Assembly: GCA_015063035.1 (NCBI GenBank)
Contig: SUTG01000011.1
Location: forward strand, 1 to 44,776
Direction of reading: 5' to 3'
Source: Methanobrevibacter olleyae
Lineage (GTDB): Archaea > Methanobacteriota > Methanobacteria > Methanobacteriales > Methanobacteriaceae
DNA: 44,776 bases
Shown: positions 9,346 to 19,100 of the stretch, piece after piece
Layout of the letters: each line of letters opens with the position of its first letter
Position numbering within the stretch: the stretch's first letter is position 1
The notes under the pieces: model-generated
Seen by the model: the letters and a program-made list of their open reading frames with translations, nothing else
The model's database searches: none
What the model was told of the DNA's origin: nothing
Translations under genes and position numbers: made by a program

Positions 9346-9564
9346 ATAATGGGATTATTCCACTATTTTTATTAAATTTTCCATTGTCTCTTATTCATTT
9401 AATTGAATAATATTTATTCTTATCCCATTTTCATTTTAATTAATTTATTTAAGTTTATTTTAAATTATACTAACTTTTATTAATTAGAATATACATAGAT
9501 AATTACATATAATAGATTATTATCTATAATTAATTAATATTATACAAAAATCATATGTGAAATC
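9346..9564. promoter_or_regulatory. Upstream region of Mur ligase gene
   Basis: AT-rich, no gene. An inverted repeat with arms tagataat (9496-9503) and attatcta (9519-9526) lies about 40-70 bp before the start codon. It could be an operator or chance in AT-rich DNA. Confidence 0.35.
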
Positions 9565-10890
9565 ATGAAAGCAGCTGTTATAGGTTTAGGTGTAGAAGGC
9601 AAAAAGGCATTGAATTCCTTATTGAAACATGATTGGGAAGTCTATGCTACAGACTTGAATGTAAATATCAGTCTGGATGACTTGCCTATATCCCTTGCAG
9701 GTGTTGACATCTCCCCTCAAAAGGACAGAATCAGTTTCATTAAAGATAATTTATCCCTAGATTTAGGATTTAACAATCAGGAAGAAATAGATTTATGTGA
9801 CGCAGTTGTTTTAAGCCCAAGCATATGGGGAAGCAGAATATCAGAGCACTATAAGAACTCTCATAAATTGCTTTGTGATGTTAAGACAAAACATAGGGAC
9901 ATCTTCACTATAGGTGTGACAGGAACCAATGGAAAAACCACTACAGTAAGCATGATTAATGAAATCCTTGAAAATGCAGGAAAAAGGGTTTTGCTTGGAG
10001 GAAATGCAGGTGGTGGATTTGAAGGTTACTATGACCTTATCCTTGAAGCTGAAAATGGAGATTATGACGTTTTGCTTGTTGAAGTCTGTGACATGACAGT
10101 TGGATTCTGCAGCTATTGCTTCGACTTTGATTTGATTGCCCTAACTAATATGGGCAATGATCATATGAATGTTCATGGTTCAATGGAAAGGTATAAAGAT
10201 TCACTTAAAGGATTTTTCGAAGGCAAAACCATCTTTATCAATGAAAATCAGGAATATGGTGAAGAATTTAAGGAAGTTGCTGAATCAACCGTTGTATGTG
10301 GTGAAACAGACTATGATTTAAACCTCTTCGGCAAATTCAATAAATTGAATGCAGGCCTTAGTGAAGCTATTGCAAATTACATTGATAAAAACGTTTTTGA
10401 AATTGATGAGGCCATAATCAAGGATAGCTTGGAAAATTTCAAGCCGGTGAAAGGTCGTTTAGATGTATTAAAATTAAATGATTGTGAGATATATATTGGA
10501 AAATCCGACAATTCAGATGCAATTAAGCCGATATTGGAGGAAGTGGATTTCTCAGCTATCTTTATAGGAACTCCAAGACATAATGAAAATCACAGGTTAG
10601 ACATATTGAATGAGGTTGTCAATGCCAATCCAGAAGCGATAATTCTCTTTCCAGGATTGGAAGATACATTAGATCAGGCTAAATATAGGTTAAATTCTCT
10701 AGATTATAAAGGAAGAATTGAGATAGCCAATAATCTTGATGAAATCATTGCATTCGTTGCAGAGTTTTCTCACGAAAAGGCTATTCTGATTGGAGGAAAT
10801 GGTCAGGAAAACATTATTAAAATACAAGATAGGCTAAAGCAGATCTGTGATTCCGGTAACTTTAAGGAAAATAAGTTAATGTTCGAATAA
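9565..10890 (+). CDS. Mur ligase family protein (MurC/MurD-like)
   Basis: 441 aa ATP-dependent peptide ligase-like protein. An N-terminal Rossmann-type segment (MKAAVIGLGVEGKKAL) precedes the Mur ligase P-loop GVTGTNGKTT at about residues 118-127. A central domain follows (DVLLVEVCDMTVG; TNMGNDHMNVHGSMERY, where Asn/His normally contact nucleotide/metal), then the C-terminal ligase domain (FKPVKGRLDVLK). Pseudomurein-walled methanogens carry several Mur paralogues (pMurC, pMurE) thought to build the wall peptide without D-amino acids; another paralogue, CfbE, closes the last ring of coenzyme F430. The LVEVCD centre departs from the common LEVxE motif. A pseudomurein role is favoured because the next gene encodes a VanW-like envelope protein, but CfbE cannot be excluded by eye. 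Confidence 0.75.
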   Translation: MKAAVIGLGVEGKKALNSLLKHDWEVYATDLNVNISLDDLPISLAGVDISPQKDRISFIKDNLSLDLGFNNQEEIDLCDAVVLSPSIWGSRISEHYKNSHKLLCDVKTKHRDIFTIGVTGTNGKTTTVSMINEILENAGKRVLLGGNAGGGFEGYYDLILEAENGDYDVLLVEVCDMTVGFCSYCFDFDLIALTNMGNDHMNVHGSMERYKDSLKGFFEGKTIFINENQEYGEEFKEVAESTVVCGETDYDLNLFGKFNKLNAGLSEAIANYIDKNVFEIDEAIIKDSLENFKPVKGRLDVLKLNDCEIYIGKSDNSDAIKPILEEVDFSAIFIGTPRHNENHRLDILNEVVNANPEAIILFPGLEDTLDQAKYRLNSLDYKGRIEIANNLDEIIAFVAEFSHEKAILIGGNGQENIIKIQDRLKQICDSGNFKENKLMFE

Positions 10891-11060
10891 AAGAATTCTA
10901 AAATAATTAATCAATCATAATCATATATTAATAAATTTAAGATTTGAATAAACTCTAAAATAATTAATCAAAATCATATATTAATAAATTTTAAGATTTG
11001 AATAAACTCTAAAATAATTAATCAATCATAATCATATATTAATAAATTTTAAGATTTAAA
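10891..11060. repeat. Three tandem copies of a 54-57 bp unit
   Basis: The words ctaaaataattaatca, atcatatattaataaa and taagattt recur in order three times, with copies beginning near 10898, 10955 and 11009. Copies 2 and 3 differ mainly by a small insertion (aatcaatcataatc versus aatcaaaatc). The array fills the gap between the Mur ligase and the VanW-like gene and must include the latter's promoter. Confidence 0.85.
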
Positions 11061-11065
11061 TAAAA

Positions 11066-11080
11066 GGAAGTGTAAGTATT
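11066..11080 (+). promoter_or_regulatory. Ribosome binding site pointing to an ATT start codon
   Basis: GGAAGTG at 11066-11072 is followed after 5 nt by an in-frame ATT (11078-11080). No ATG, GTG or TTG is in frame between the upstream stop (11057) and a TTG at 11129. Starting at ATT restores a charged signal-peptide N-region, so ATT is the likelier start. Confidence 0.6.
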
Positions 11081-12322
11081 AGCTCAAGAAGTTTAACACA
11101 AAGAAATTCATTTAAGATATTTGTTGCATTGATTGCAATAATTATTGTTCTAATACCTGTCTCCCTTGCAACAGCAACCCCTCATCATCAGAATATGAGT
11201 GAAATAGCAAAGTATGAAAACGGAAGCACTGTATTTGCAGGAGATAATGTAATAGATAAAAACAAGATAGACAAATCCCCTATCGTTTCCAATTTAGGTT
11301 CTCTAATTACCCAAATAGGAGATGGGGAAATCGTTGATGCCTTTTTCTCAATAGCTACTGGAGCAGTTCCAACACCATCCTCTGAATTGCTTTATGGAAA
11401 TGTAAGTTCAGATGGTGTAGTTGATGAGTTTGAAGGCCCTGGATATGTAGTGGTAGATAATGATAAGATTACTGTAAATCCCCCAGGGGAATTTGTTTGG
11501 GGATATAACAGTCCTTATATTCAAGCAAAAATTGTTCCAAGTGGAATAGACATCATTAATAATAAGACCAATGAAACAATTGGCCATATAGATCCTAAAA
11601 CCATGACTAACGATACGATTCCTGGTGATAGGGTAAATGTGGAAACCTTAAAATACTGGTACAACCATTATGGTCAAGGTTCTAAATACAATTTGGATTT
11701 CTGTATTAATGGTATTAACGACAATAGGTCTTATATCACTCCGGATATGCTAAGAGAAAAGTTCCCTGAAGCTTATGAATATTCAGTCAAATATCCTGGA
11801 GGTTCTCCTGTTGTTGTCTATGGTGAAAACTATACAGAAACCAAAGTTGCAAGCACATACACTTATTTGGATTCTCACCCACAATACAATGATAGAAACA
11901 GAGAATTCAATGCTAGACAGTTTGTAAAGGCTTGGAACGGCACTATAATCCCATCAAATGCCTATGCATGCGGAAGAGAAGGTGTTGGATTCAGTTCAGT
12001 TCCTGAAAGTGATGCAGAATCAGGAATGGCTACACATGGAGTATGTCCTCCAGCAAGATCCTTAAGAAATGCAGTTTTATCTTTAGGTTTCAGCTTGCCG
12101 ATTGGTATGGATTCAGGACGTGACGCTGTGCTTTATGGTTTCAGCCCTTCAACTGGAATCAAGATTAACAACACCCTTAAATATCCAATTAAGATTAATA
12201 TGTGGACTGAAGGTTCCGGTGCTGGAATGAGAATCTACACTGATGTTTATGAAATGATTCCTAATAGCTATATTGCTAATAATACAAACAGTACCAATTC
12301 AACCAACAGTACAAATAATTAA
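11078..12322 (+). CDS. Secreted VanW-like envelope protein
   Basis: 414 aa if started at ATT. The N-terminus would read SSRSLTQRNSFKIF followed by a hydrophobic stretch VALIAIIIVLIPVSLATA, a complete signal peptide; the first conventional start (TTG at 11129) would delete the charged part. The C-terminal third resembles VanW: THGVCPPARSLRNAVLSLGF parallels the family's GGGxCQxSSTLxNAVL, followed by SGRDAVLYGF and NNTLKYPIKINMW. VanW domains occur in Gram-positive cell-wall proteins and their biochemical role is unclear. The N-terminal 250 residues are unassigned. The protein ends in an NST-rich tail with four N-glycosylation sequons. The upstream Mur ligase suggests a pseudomurein-wall role (inference). 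Confidence 0.72.
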   Translation: MSSRSLTQRNSFKIFVALIAIIIVLIPVSLATATPHHQNMSEIAKYENGSTVFAGDNVIDKNKIDKSPIVSNLGSLITQIGDGEIVDAFFSIATGAVPTPSSELLYGNVSSDGVVDEFEGPGYVVVDNDKITVNPPGEFVWGYNSPYIQAKIVPSGIDIINNKTNETIGHIDPKTMTNDTIPGDRVNVETLKYWYNHYGQGSKYNLDFCINGINDNRSYITPDMLREKFPEAYEYSVKYPGGSPVVVYGENYTETKVASTYTYLDSHPQYNDRNREFNARQFVKAWNGTIIPSNAYACGREGVGFSSVPESDAESGMATHGVCPPARSLRNAVLSLGFSLPIGMDSGRDAVLYGFSPSTGIKINNTLKYPIKINMWTEGSGAGMRIYTDVYEMIPNSYIANNTNSTNSTNSTNN

Positions 12323-12487
12323 AATTTATTGATTAATCTTGTATTAAATTAATAAAATAGATTAATTAATTAAATGGGATTAATAAAAATTGATTAATTA
12401 ATTAAATTAATAAAATTGGATTAATAAAATTGATTAATTAAATTAGATTAAATTTATTAAATGAAAATTATTAATTAAGGTAATATT
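12323..12487. repeat. AT repeats of gattaattaatta / ggattaataaaa words
   Basis: The gap between the VanW-like gene and the nucleotidyltransferase gene is filled by imperfect repeats of 33-40 bp built from gattaattaa and ggattaataaaatt. An aaggtaat ribosome binding site sits at 12476-12483. No gene. Confidence 0.6.
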
Positions 12488-13156
12488 ATGCTTACAGTTT
12501 CAGCAGTAATCACTGCAGCTGGAAAAAATTCTAGAATGAGAAAGGACCAGGAAAACTTGAATATTCCCCTACAAAATAAACTTACACTTCCATTGAAAAA
12601 CGGGGAATATTCCAGTACAATCATTGAAACTACTATTCATAACGTATTGAATACTGAAAATATCGATGAATGTATCGTGGTTTTGGGTCATTACTGTGAC
12701 GAAATATTGCCTTTTATTAATAATATTCATGATGATAGATTGAAAATTATTAAAAATGACCCTGTAATGGTAGGTCTTTCTGTTTCTTTATTAAATGGTC
12801 TTCAAAACATTAATTCAGATATCGCTTTATGTGTCACTGGAGATCAACCTACAGTAAGTACGGGCACTTTCAATAATATTTTAAAGGCTCTTTTTGACTC
12901 AGATAATCCTAGAAAGACAATTTCAATTCTTAGAAGGCGGAAGATTGGAAAATTGGATACTGCTGAAGGGTTGGGAATGCCTTTTGCTGCGGATAGGATG
13001 GAACTCATCAAGTATCTAAAGGATAAGGATGACAATTTGAATCCTATTTTAAGGGAGATATTTGCAGATGGATTTGATTTTTATGGGGTTAAGGAGAATC
13101 ATCCAAATGAATTAATCAATATTAATCATTACAGTGAATATGAAAGTATTTTGTAA
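12488..13156 (+). CDS. MobA/MocA-like NTP transferase
   Basis: 222 aa. The N-terminal VSAVITAAGKNSRM is the nucleotide-binding loop of the MobA-like / GT-A nucleotidyltransferase fold. A Lys-containing segment (NKLTLPLKNG) replaces the usual KPLL. CVTGDQPTVS corresponds to the metal-binding GDqP motif that follows VSLLNGL. Closest family features are those of molybdopterin cytidylyl/guanylyltransferases (COG2068). Substrate cannot be fixed: cofactor nucleotidylation or a sugar nucleotide for the envelope are both possible given the neighbours. Confidence 0.75.
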   Translation: MLTVSAVITAAGKNSRMRKDQENLNIPLQNKLTLPLKNGEYSSTIIETTIHNVLNTENIDECIVVLGHYCDEILPFINNIHDDRLKIIKNDPVMVGLSVSLLNGLQNINSDIALCVTGDQPTVSTGTFNNILKALFDSDNPRKTISILRRRKIGKLDTAEGLGMPFAADRMELIKYLKDKDDNLNPILREIFADGFDFYGVKENHPNELININHYSEYESIL

Positions 13157-13222
13157 ATACTATAAATTACTAACATAATTTTTTTAAATGATAAGCAATC
13201 TATTATTAGAATGAATACGAAA

Positions 13223-13272
13223 GTTTTTATAAAATTTTATACTTATTATATAATATACATTAAGGTGAAAAT
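13223..13272 (+). promoter_or_regulatory. Promoter and ribosome binding site of M42 peptidase gene
   Basis: A BRE/TATA-like element (cgaaa then gtttttataaaa) at about 13218-13234 lies 40-55 bp before the ATG, consistent with a short leader. AAGGTGA at 13262-13268 is a strong ribosome binding site. Confidence 0.5.
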
Positions 13273-14322
13273 ATGTCTTTTGAAAAAGAAATTAAATTAG
13301 TTGAAGAACTCTGTATGACTCCAGGTATTTCTGGACATGAAGAAAAGATTGCAGAGATTATTAAAAGAGAATTAAAAGATGTAGCTGATGATATTGAGAC
13401 AGATTTAATGGGTAATGTAATAGCTACTAAAAAAGGTTCCTCTAAAAAAGGACCAAAAGTTATGCTTGCAGCTCATATGGATGAAATTGGTTTGATGGTA
13501 AGGTATATTGATGATAACGGTTACATAAAATTCTCAACCATTGGTGGAATAAATGACCAAATGCTAATGAATCAAACTGTTGTAATTCACTCTAAAAATG
13601 GTGATTTTACTGGTGTAATCGGTTCTAAACCACCTCATGTCACTAAACCTGAAGAGCGTAAGAAAGTTGTTCCTTACGATGAAATGTTCATTGACATTGG
13701 AGCAAAGGATAAGGAACAGGCTGAAGAGATGGTCTCAATTGGAGATCCAATTACATTCAAATCATGGTTTGAAGCATTCCCTAATGACTTGGTAATGTGT
13801 AAGGCATTGGACAATCGTCTTGGATGCTATGTGATGATGGAAGTTTTAAAGAGAGTAGACTCCAAAGCAACCGTTTATGGTGTTGGAACAACTCAGGAAG
13901 AAGTCGGATTGAAAGGAGCTAAAGTAACATCCTATAAATTAAACCCTGATATGGCATTCGCTTTAGATGTAACATTATCCGGTGACCACCCAGGAATCAA
14001 ACCTGAAGAAGCTCCTGTAGTCATTGGAAAAGGACCTGCAGTAATTATAATTGATGCAAGTGGAAGAGGAATCATCACTCCTAAAATCATTAGAGACTTA
14101 TTGATTGGAACTGCTGAAAAAGAGGAAATTCCATTCCAGCTTGAAGTGAGTGATGGTGGTACAACTGATGGTTCAGCTATTCACCTTACTAAGGAAGGTA
14201 TTCCAACAGGGGTATTATCTGTTCCAACCAGATACATTCACACAACTGTTAGTGTAGCAAGCATGGAAGATGTTGAAAACACTATCCAATTGATTGTAGC
14301 TGCCATTAACAGTTTAGAATAG
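13273..14322 (+). CDS. M42 family glutamyl aminopeptidase / TET-type peptidase
   Basis: 349 aa, normal for the M42 metallopeptidase family (TET aminopeptidases, formerly called endoglucanases). Metal and catalytic motifs are in order: [11 protein letters not shown] (His/Asp), ALDNRLGCY (bridging Asp), [11 protein letters not shown] (catalytic Glu and metal Glu), [12 protein letters not shown] (Asp), [11 protein letters not shown] and PTRYIHT (last His). Such enzymes form dodecameric tetrahedra in archaea and trim N-terminal residues from peptides released by the proteasome. No signal peptide, so cytoplasmic. It has its own promoter. Confidence 0.93.
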   Translation: MSFEKEIKLVEELCMTPGISGHEEKIAEIIKRELKDVADDIETDLMGNVIATKKGSSKKGPKVMLAAHMDEIGLMVRYIDDNGYIKFSTIGGINDQMLMNQTVVIHSKNGDFTGVIGSKPPHVTKPEERKKVVPYDEMFIDIGAKDKEQAEEMVSIGDPITFKSWFEAFPNDLVMCKALDNRLGCYVMMEVLKRVDSKATVYGVGTTQEEVGLKGAKVTSYKLNPDMAFALDVTLSGDHPGIKPEEAPVVIGKGPAVIIIDASGRGIITPKIIRDLLIGTAEKEEIPFQLEVSDGGTTDGSAIHLTKEGIPTGVLSVPTRYIHTTVSVASMEDVENTIQLIVAAINSLE

Positions 14323-14580
14323 ATTTGAATAATTTAGAATTAGATTTAAATTATTTCGAATATTTAAATAATTAGAATTAGATTTAATTTATTTAGAAAA
14401 AGATTTTAATTATTTAGAATAAGATTTAAATTATTTCGAATATTTAAATAATTTAGATTTAAGAATAATAAGAATAAAATAAGAATAATTAAAATTTCAT
14501 TATTCTATTTATTCTCTTTTTTTATTTTTTTTATTTTTTTATTTATAATAACCATATTTTTCTATTTCTTATTTTATATA
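14323..14580. repeat. Repeats and T-rich terminator between convergent genes
   Basis: A 31-bp word (agatttaaattatttcgaat onward) occurs at 14342-14372 and again at 14422-14452, with shorter related units between. Positions 14499-14545 are T-rich and could terminate the M42 peptidase transcript. No gene. Confidence 0.7.
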
Positions 14581-15720
14581 TTATCCATAAGGACTGAATC
14601 CTTCTTGGAAATGCTCACATACCTCTTCTAACTTTTCTGGAATGTTTATTTTTTGTGTACAGTAATCAATGCAGGTTTCACATTGGGTACAATCGCTTGC
14701 AGGAACCTTTTCCTCACCTAGTTTATCATAATACAATCTGTATATATTTGACTGTTTCTGTACATTATGATGGTTATATAATCTGAAATATTCTGGAATT
14801 GGGATTTCCAATGGGCAAGCTTTTAGGCAGTATCCGCATTCACTGCATGGTACAGCAAGATTTTCCCTTAATTTGTCTGCCTCTTCCAATAAGAATTCAC
14901 ATTCCTCTTCACTCAATGGCTCAAAGTTTTCAAAGGTATCTATATTATCCAATAGGTCTTCCGTCTTATTCATTCCACTTAAAACCATTTTAACATGTTC
15001 CAATGAAGCGCAGAACCTCATTGCAAAGCTTGCAATTGACTTATTTGGATTGAATGCCTTAAAATCATCATTAATGCTATCTGGTTGATTTACAATGACT
15101 CCACCTTTGAGTGGTTCCATAACATAAACGTCAAGTCCATGCTTTACACATAAATCATAGCATTTGTGAGCTTCAATAGCAGGATCTTCCCAATCCAAGT
15201 AATTAAGCTCCAATTGCACTATATCAAGAATATCTGCATATTTATCAAGGAATTTCTCAAGCAAATCAGAGTTGTCATGGAAACTGATGCCTATTTTTTT
15301 AGCTATTCCCTTTTCTTTCATGCTCTTTACATATTCGAAGGTGTTGTGCTCTTCAGCTAACTTTAACCATGGAACATTTATATTATGTACAAAAAATACA
15401 TCAAAATAGTCTATTCCAAGCCTTTCAAGCATGGTATTTACAAATTTATCGTTATCCTCTTCACTTGTCAATGCCCATGTAGGCATTTTATCACATATCT
15501 GGTAGGATTCACGAGGGTATCTATCAACAATTGCCTTTTTCATTGCAACTTCACTCACTCCATTATGATAAGCAAATGAGGTATCAAAGTAATTGAATCC
15601 TTTTTCCATATAAAGGTCTACCATTTCATTAAATAATTCCTGGTCAATTTTAGTAGGGTCATTCTCGTCAGTTAGAGGCAATCTCATGCATCCAAAACCA
15701 AATTTTGATTTATATTCCAT
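14581..15720 (-). CDS. Aldo/keto reductase with C-terminal 2[4Fe-4S] ferredoxin domain
   Basis: 379 aa from the ATG at 15718-15720, chosen because GGAGTGA sits 5 nt upstream; a frame extension of 14 residues to 15762 has no such site. The AKR barrel has FGFGCMRLPLT at the N-terminus, YFDTSFAYHNGVSE (Asp and Tyr of the catalytic tetrad), CDKMPTWA (Lys) and DVFFVHNI (His). The C-terminus holds CSECGYCLKACPLEIPIPEY and CTQCETCIDYC, two four-cysteine clusters. This fusion (COG1453) is common in anaerobes, where electrons probably pass between the flavin-independent AKR site, NAD(P)H and ferredoxin; the substrate is unknown. Confidence 0.9.
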   Translation of the reverse strand: MEYKSKFGFGCMRLPLTDENDPTKIDQELFNEMVDLYMEKGFNYFDTSFAYHNGVSEVAMKKAIVDRYPRESYQICDKMPTWALTSEEDNDKFVNTMLERLGIDYFDVFFVHNINVPWLKLAEEHNTFEYVKSMKEKGIAKKIGISFHDNSDLLEKFLDKYADILDIVQLELNYLDWEDPAIEAHKCYDLCVKHGLDVYVMEPLKGGVIVNQPDSINDDFKAFNPNKSIASFAMRFCASLEHVKMVLSGMNKTEDLLDNIDTFENFEPLSEEECEFLLEEADKLRENLAVPCSECGYCLKACPLEIPIPEYFRLYNHHNVQKQSNIYRLYYDKLGEEKVPASDCTQCETCIDYCTQKINIPEKLEEVCEHFQEGFSPYG

Positions 15721-16148
15721 TTTTTCACTCCAAATATTATAATCATCCAAATCTATAAACAAATTACTAAATGAATTTAAATGATTATAAAATATTTATA
15801 AAATTTTATGAAATAACTATAAAAAATTATAAAATATTCATAAAATAATAGATAAAATAATTTATTTTATATATACAAAATTATTTTAATTATTTGTATA
15901 TATAAATGTTTTTATATGAAAAAACGATTAAAATTTAAATTAATATTTATCTTTTATTGGACTAAAAAAGAATAAATCATCCTTATTTTTTAAATTAGAT
16001 TAAAATTTGATATTTATTTAAACATTGCTATTTACAAAACTTTATAAATTACTATAAATATAAATATAATTGTATCAAAAAATTATTAGGGATTTCAAAT
16101 AAATCTTAAAAATTTTAATTTTATTTCACCTAAAAAGGGATTATTAAT
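15721..16148. promoter_or_regulatory. Divergent promoter region before giant helicase-nuclease gene
   Basis: About 430 bp of AT-rich DNA between the leftward aldo/keto reductase and the rightward giant gene. No ORF of note and no clear dyad. A ribosome binding site (aaaaaggga) at 16132-16140 precedes the giant gene start. Confidence 0.45.
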
Positions 16149-19100
16149 ATGCAATTTCGAACACCATCAAAAAACAACACTATATCTAATAAGGATATTG
16201 AGAAGGAGTTTAAGAATCTAAGAAAAGAACTCTTGGATTTGACTTTAAGAAACCCTCTTCTAAGCTTTAAGGCAAGGAACAGGAATCTCAGTATCATCAA
16301 CCAATCACCTATGAATGCATATAAGATCCTTGTTTTAGAGAATAAGAAAATGTATTTCTCTCCTAATAAGGCAGAGACTAAAAAATCTAGAGCTCACACT
16401 TTTATAGATCAAACCAAGGAATTCCTATCATCTGAAAGCGATAAAACCTTAAAAGCAGATTTGACACCTAGTGAGCTTCAGAAAAGACTATTTTACATTG
16501 ACCAGCAATCAAAGACTATGGTTCAGGAGCAAGGTTACAACATCTTGTATATGGCTCTTGGTTTTATAGAATGGATTGACAAGAAGAAGCCAAGACAAAA
16601 GAATTTAGCTCCCCTCATTCTTATTCCAGTAGCTATGGAACGTAAAAAGGTTGGAAACTCATTCTCATTATCATGGACTGGGGAAGACATTCAAAACAAC
16701 ATTTCAATTCAAGCTAAATTGCGTGAAGCAGGAATTGAACTTCCTAAATTTGAGCAAACCTCATACATTGAAGGTGTAAACCAATACTTAGCAGAGGTTA
16801 AAAAGGCAATCAGGCCATTTAGCAAATGGGATGTTAAGGATGATGTTGCATTAGGATTCTTCTCATTCACTAAATTTGTCATGTATAATGACTTGAATCC
16901 TGAAAGTTGGAGCAAAGATGTTGATTTGACTAAAAATGAACTAATTCAGTCCATATTCAATCCAAGCAAAAATGTTTATGAGGATACATTTGAGGAAGAG
17001 GATGTGGATGAAAAACTCCATTATAAAACAATGTATCAGGTCTTGGATGCTGATTCATCACAAATTGCAGTTATTGAAAACGTGAAGGCAGGGCATAATC
17101 TAGTTGTAGAAGGGCCTCCAGGAACAGGTAAATCACAAACTATCGTAAACTTGATTGCAGAGCTTATTGCAGAGGGAAAGACAGTTCTTTTTGTAAGTGA
17201 AAAGATGGCTGCACTTGAAGTTGTAAAAAGCAGATTGGATAGTGTAGGCCTTGGAAAATTCGTATTGGAATTGCATTCACACAAGACTAGACGAAAGCAA
17301 TTCTTGAAAAACCTTAAGAAAGCCACTAACGTAAGGGCTACAAGAGATTTGAAATTGGACCAAACCTTAAGAAAGCTTGAAAACTTACGTGACCAACTGG
17401 ATCAATATGCTGAAATAATACATGCTCCTGTAGCTAATGTGAATCTGACACCATTTGAGTTATATGGTATGAAAGAATCTTCAGAGGATTATTTTGCAAG
17501 AGAGAATAAACTATTGCCTTTGGTTAGATTCAATAATGCTGAAGACTTATCCATGAAAGAACTGGATGATATCATAATTTCATTAGAGAATTTAGCAGAG
17601 CTATATTCCACTATCTCCAAAAACAATCCATGGAGCTATTGCAATCCAAAGAGTTTGCTTCCAGCGGATTTAAGGGAAATTGAATTGTTGATTAGGGATA
17701 GTTTAGAGTCTTTAAGTGATTTCAGATATGAAATGAATGTTGTAAATGAGGTATATGGCATTAAGATTCCTAATACCTTAAAAGAATATGAAGACTCCAT
17801 TACTGCCTTAAACATTTTAAATAGTGAAAGCGCTGACTTAGTGGATAGTTCCATCCTCCTTAGCAAATATTGGTTCAATAGTCCAGAGAAATCATTAGAG
17901 CTTATTAAGCTATTGCAGCATTATCAGCATGCATCTGGATTGTTCAATAAATTTTCAGATTATTTGCTTGTTGCAGACTTAGATACAATAATATATGATT
18001 TGGAAAAGGAATCCAATAAGAAATTCAAGCTATTTGGTGGAAATTCCCATAAGGAAGAGCTTTATAAGCTTTATAATGGCAATGTTCCAAGTGATAGGGA
18101 AGCATTGAATGACTTGATTAAAGTGAGAAATCATATAAAAATCAGACAAAGCCTAAAGGACAACGAAGCTCTTGGAAGAGCATATTTCGGTGATTTGTGG
18201 AGTGAAAATGCTAATGTGAATGATTTGAAGCAAGTGGCAAATTGGATGAATAAATTTGTTTATCTCCTTTCAAATGGCACTTTTAGTGAAACAACAGTTA
18301 AAATGCTTTCAAATGATCTTTTCCTTCCAGATATGGATTCCAGCATAGATGACTATGTTGAAAAGGGAAACAGATTCTATGAAAATCTTAAAAAACTGGA
18401 ATCAAAATTAAATCCAAGAAGCAAGATCATCTTTAAAAGAGAAACAGATGATGTTCCATTTGACAAATGGGAAAATCAATTGAATAAATGGAAAGGACAA
18501 TTATCAAGCTTACATCTATGGTCTCAATATTCCAATACCAAAAGGGCGTGCAGGAATAGTGAAGCGTCACTATTCATTAAAACCATTGAAAAAAGAAACA
18601 TTAAGAAAGATGACGTTAAACCAATGGTTTTAGGCAATTTTGCAGACAGCTTACTTAATATTGTATTCAATGAAAATGACACTTTAGCAACATTTATCGG
18701 AGAATTGCATGAAAACAGAATCAAGGAATTCAAGGACTTGGATGTAAAGATCATTAACTTGAATAGAAAAAGGATTTTCAATAAGCTAAACAGTGAAATT
18801 CCTAAGATATATGGCGCTGCAAATGACCCAGAAGCAAAGGTATTGGCAGGGGAATTTACAAGGAAAAGCGGGCATTTGCCTGTTAGGACATTACTTGAAA
18901 AGGCAGGGGGAACCATTAAGAAAATCAAGCCTGTCTTCATGATGAGTCCATTGTCCATTGCACAATATCTTGATCCAACCAATCCTAAATTGCAGTTTGA
19001 TGTGGTCATTTTCGACGAAGCAAGTCAAGTGAAACCTGAGGATGCATTAGGTGCATTCATGAGAGGCAAGACTGCTGTTGTAATGGGAGACACTCAACAA

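Noticed and set aside
9565-10890. Firm assignment as coenzyme F430 synthase (CfbE)
   Set aside because: CfbE is a Mur-ligase homologue, but the distinguishing residues cannot be verified by eye; the call is kept at family level.
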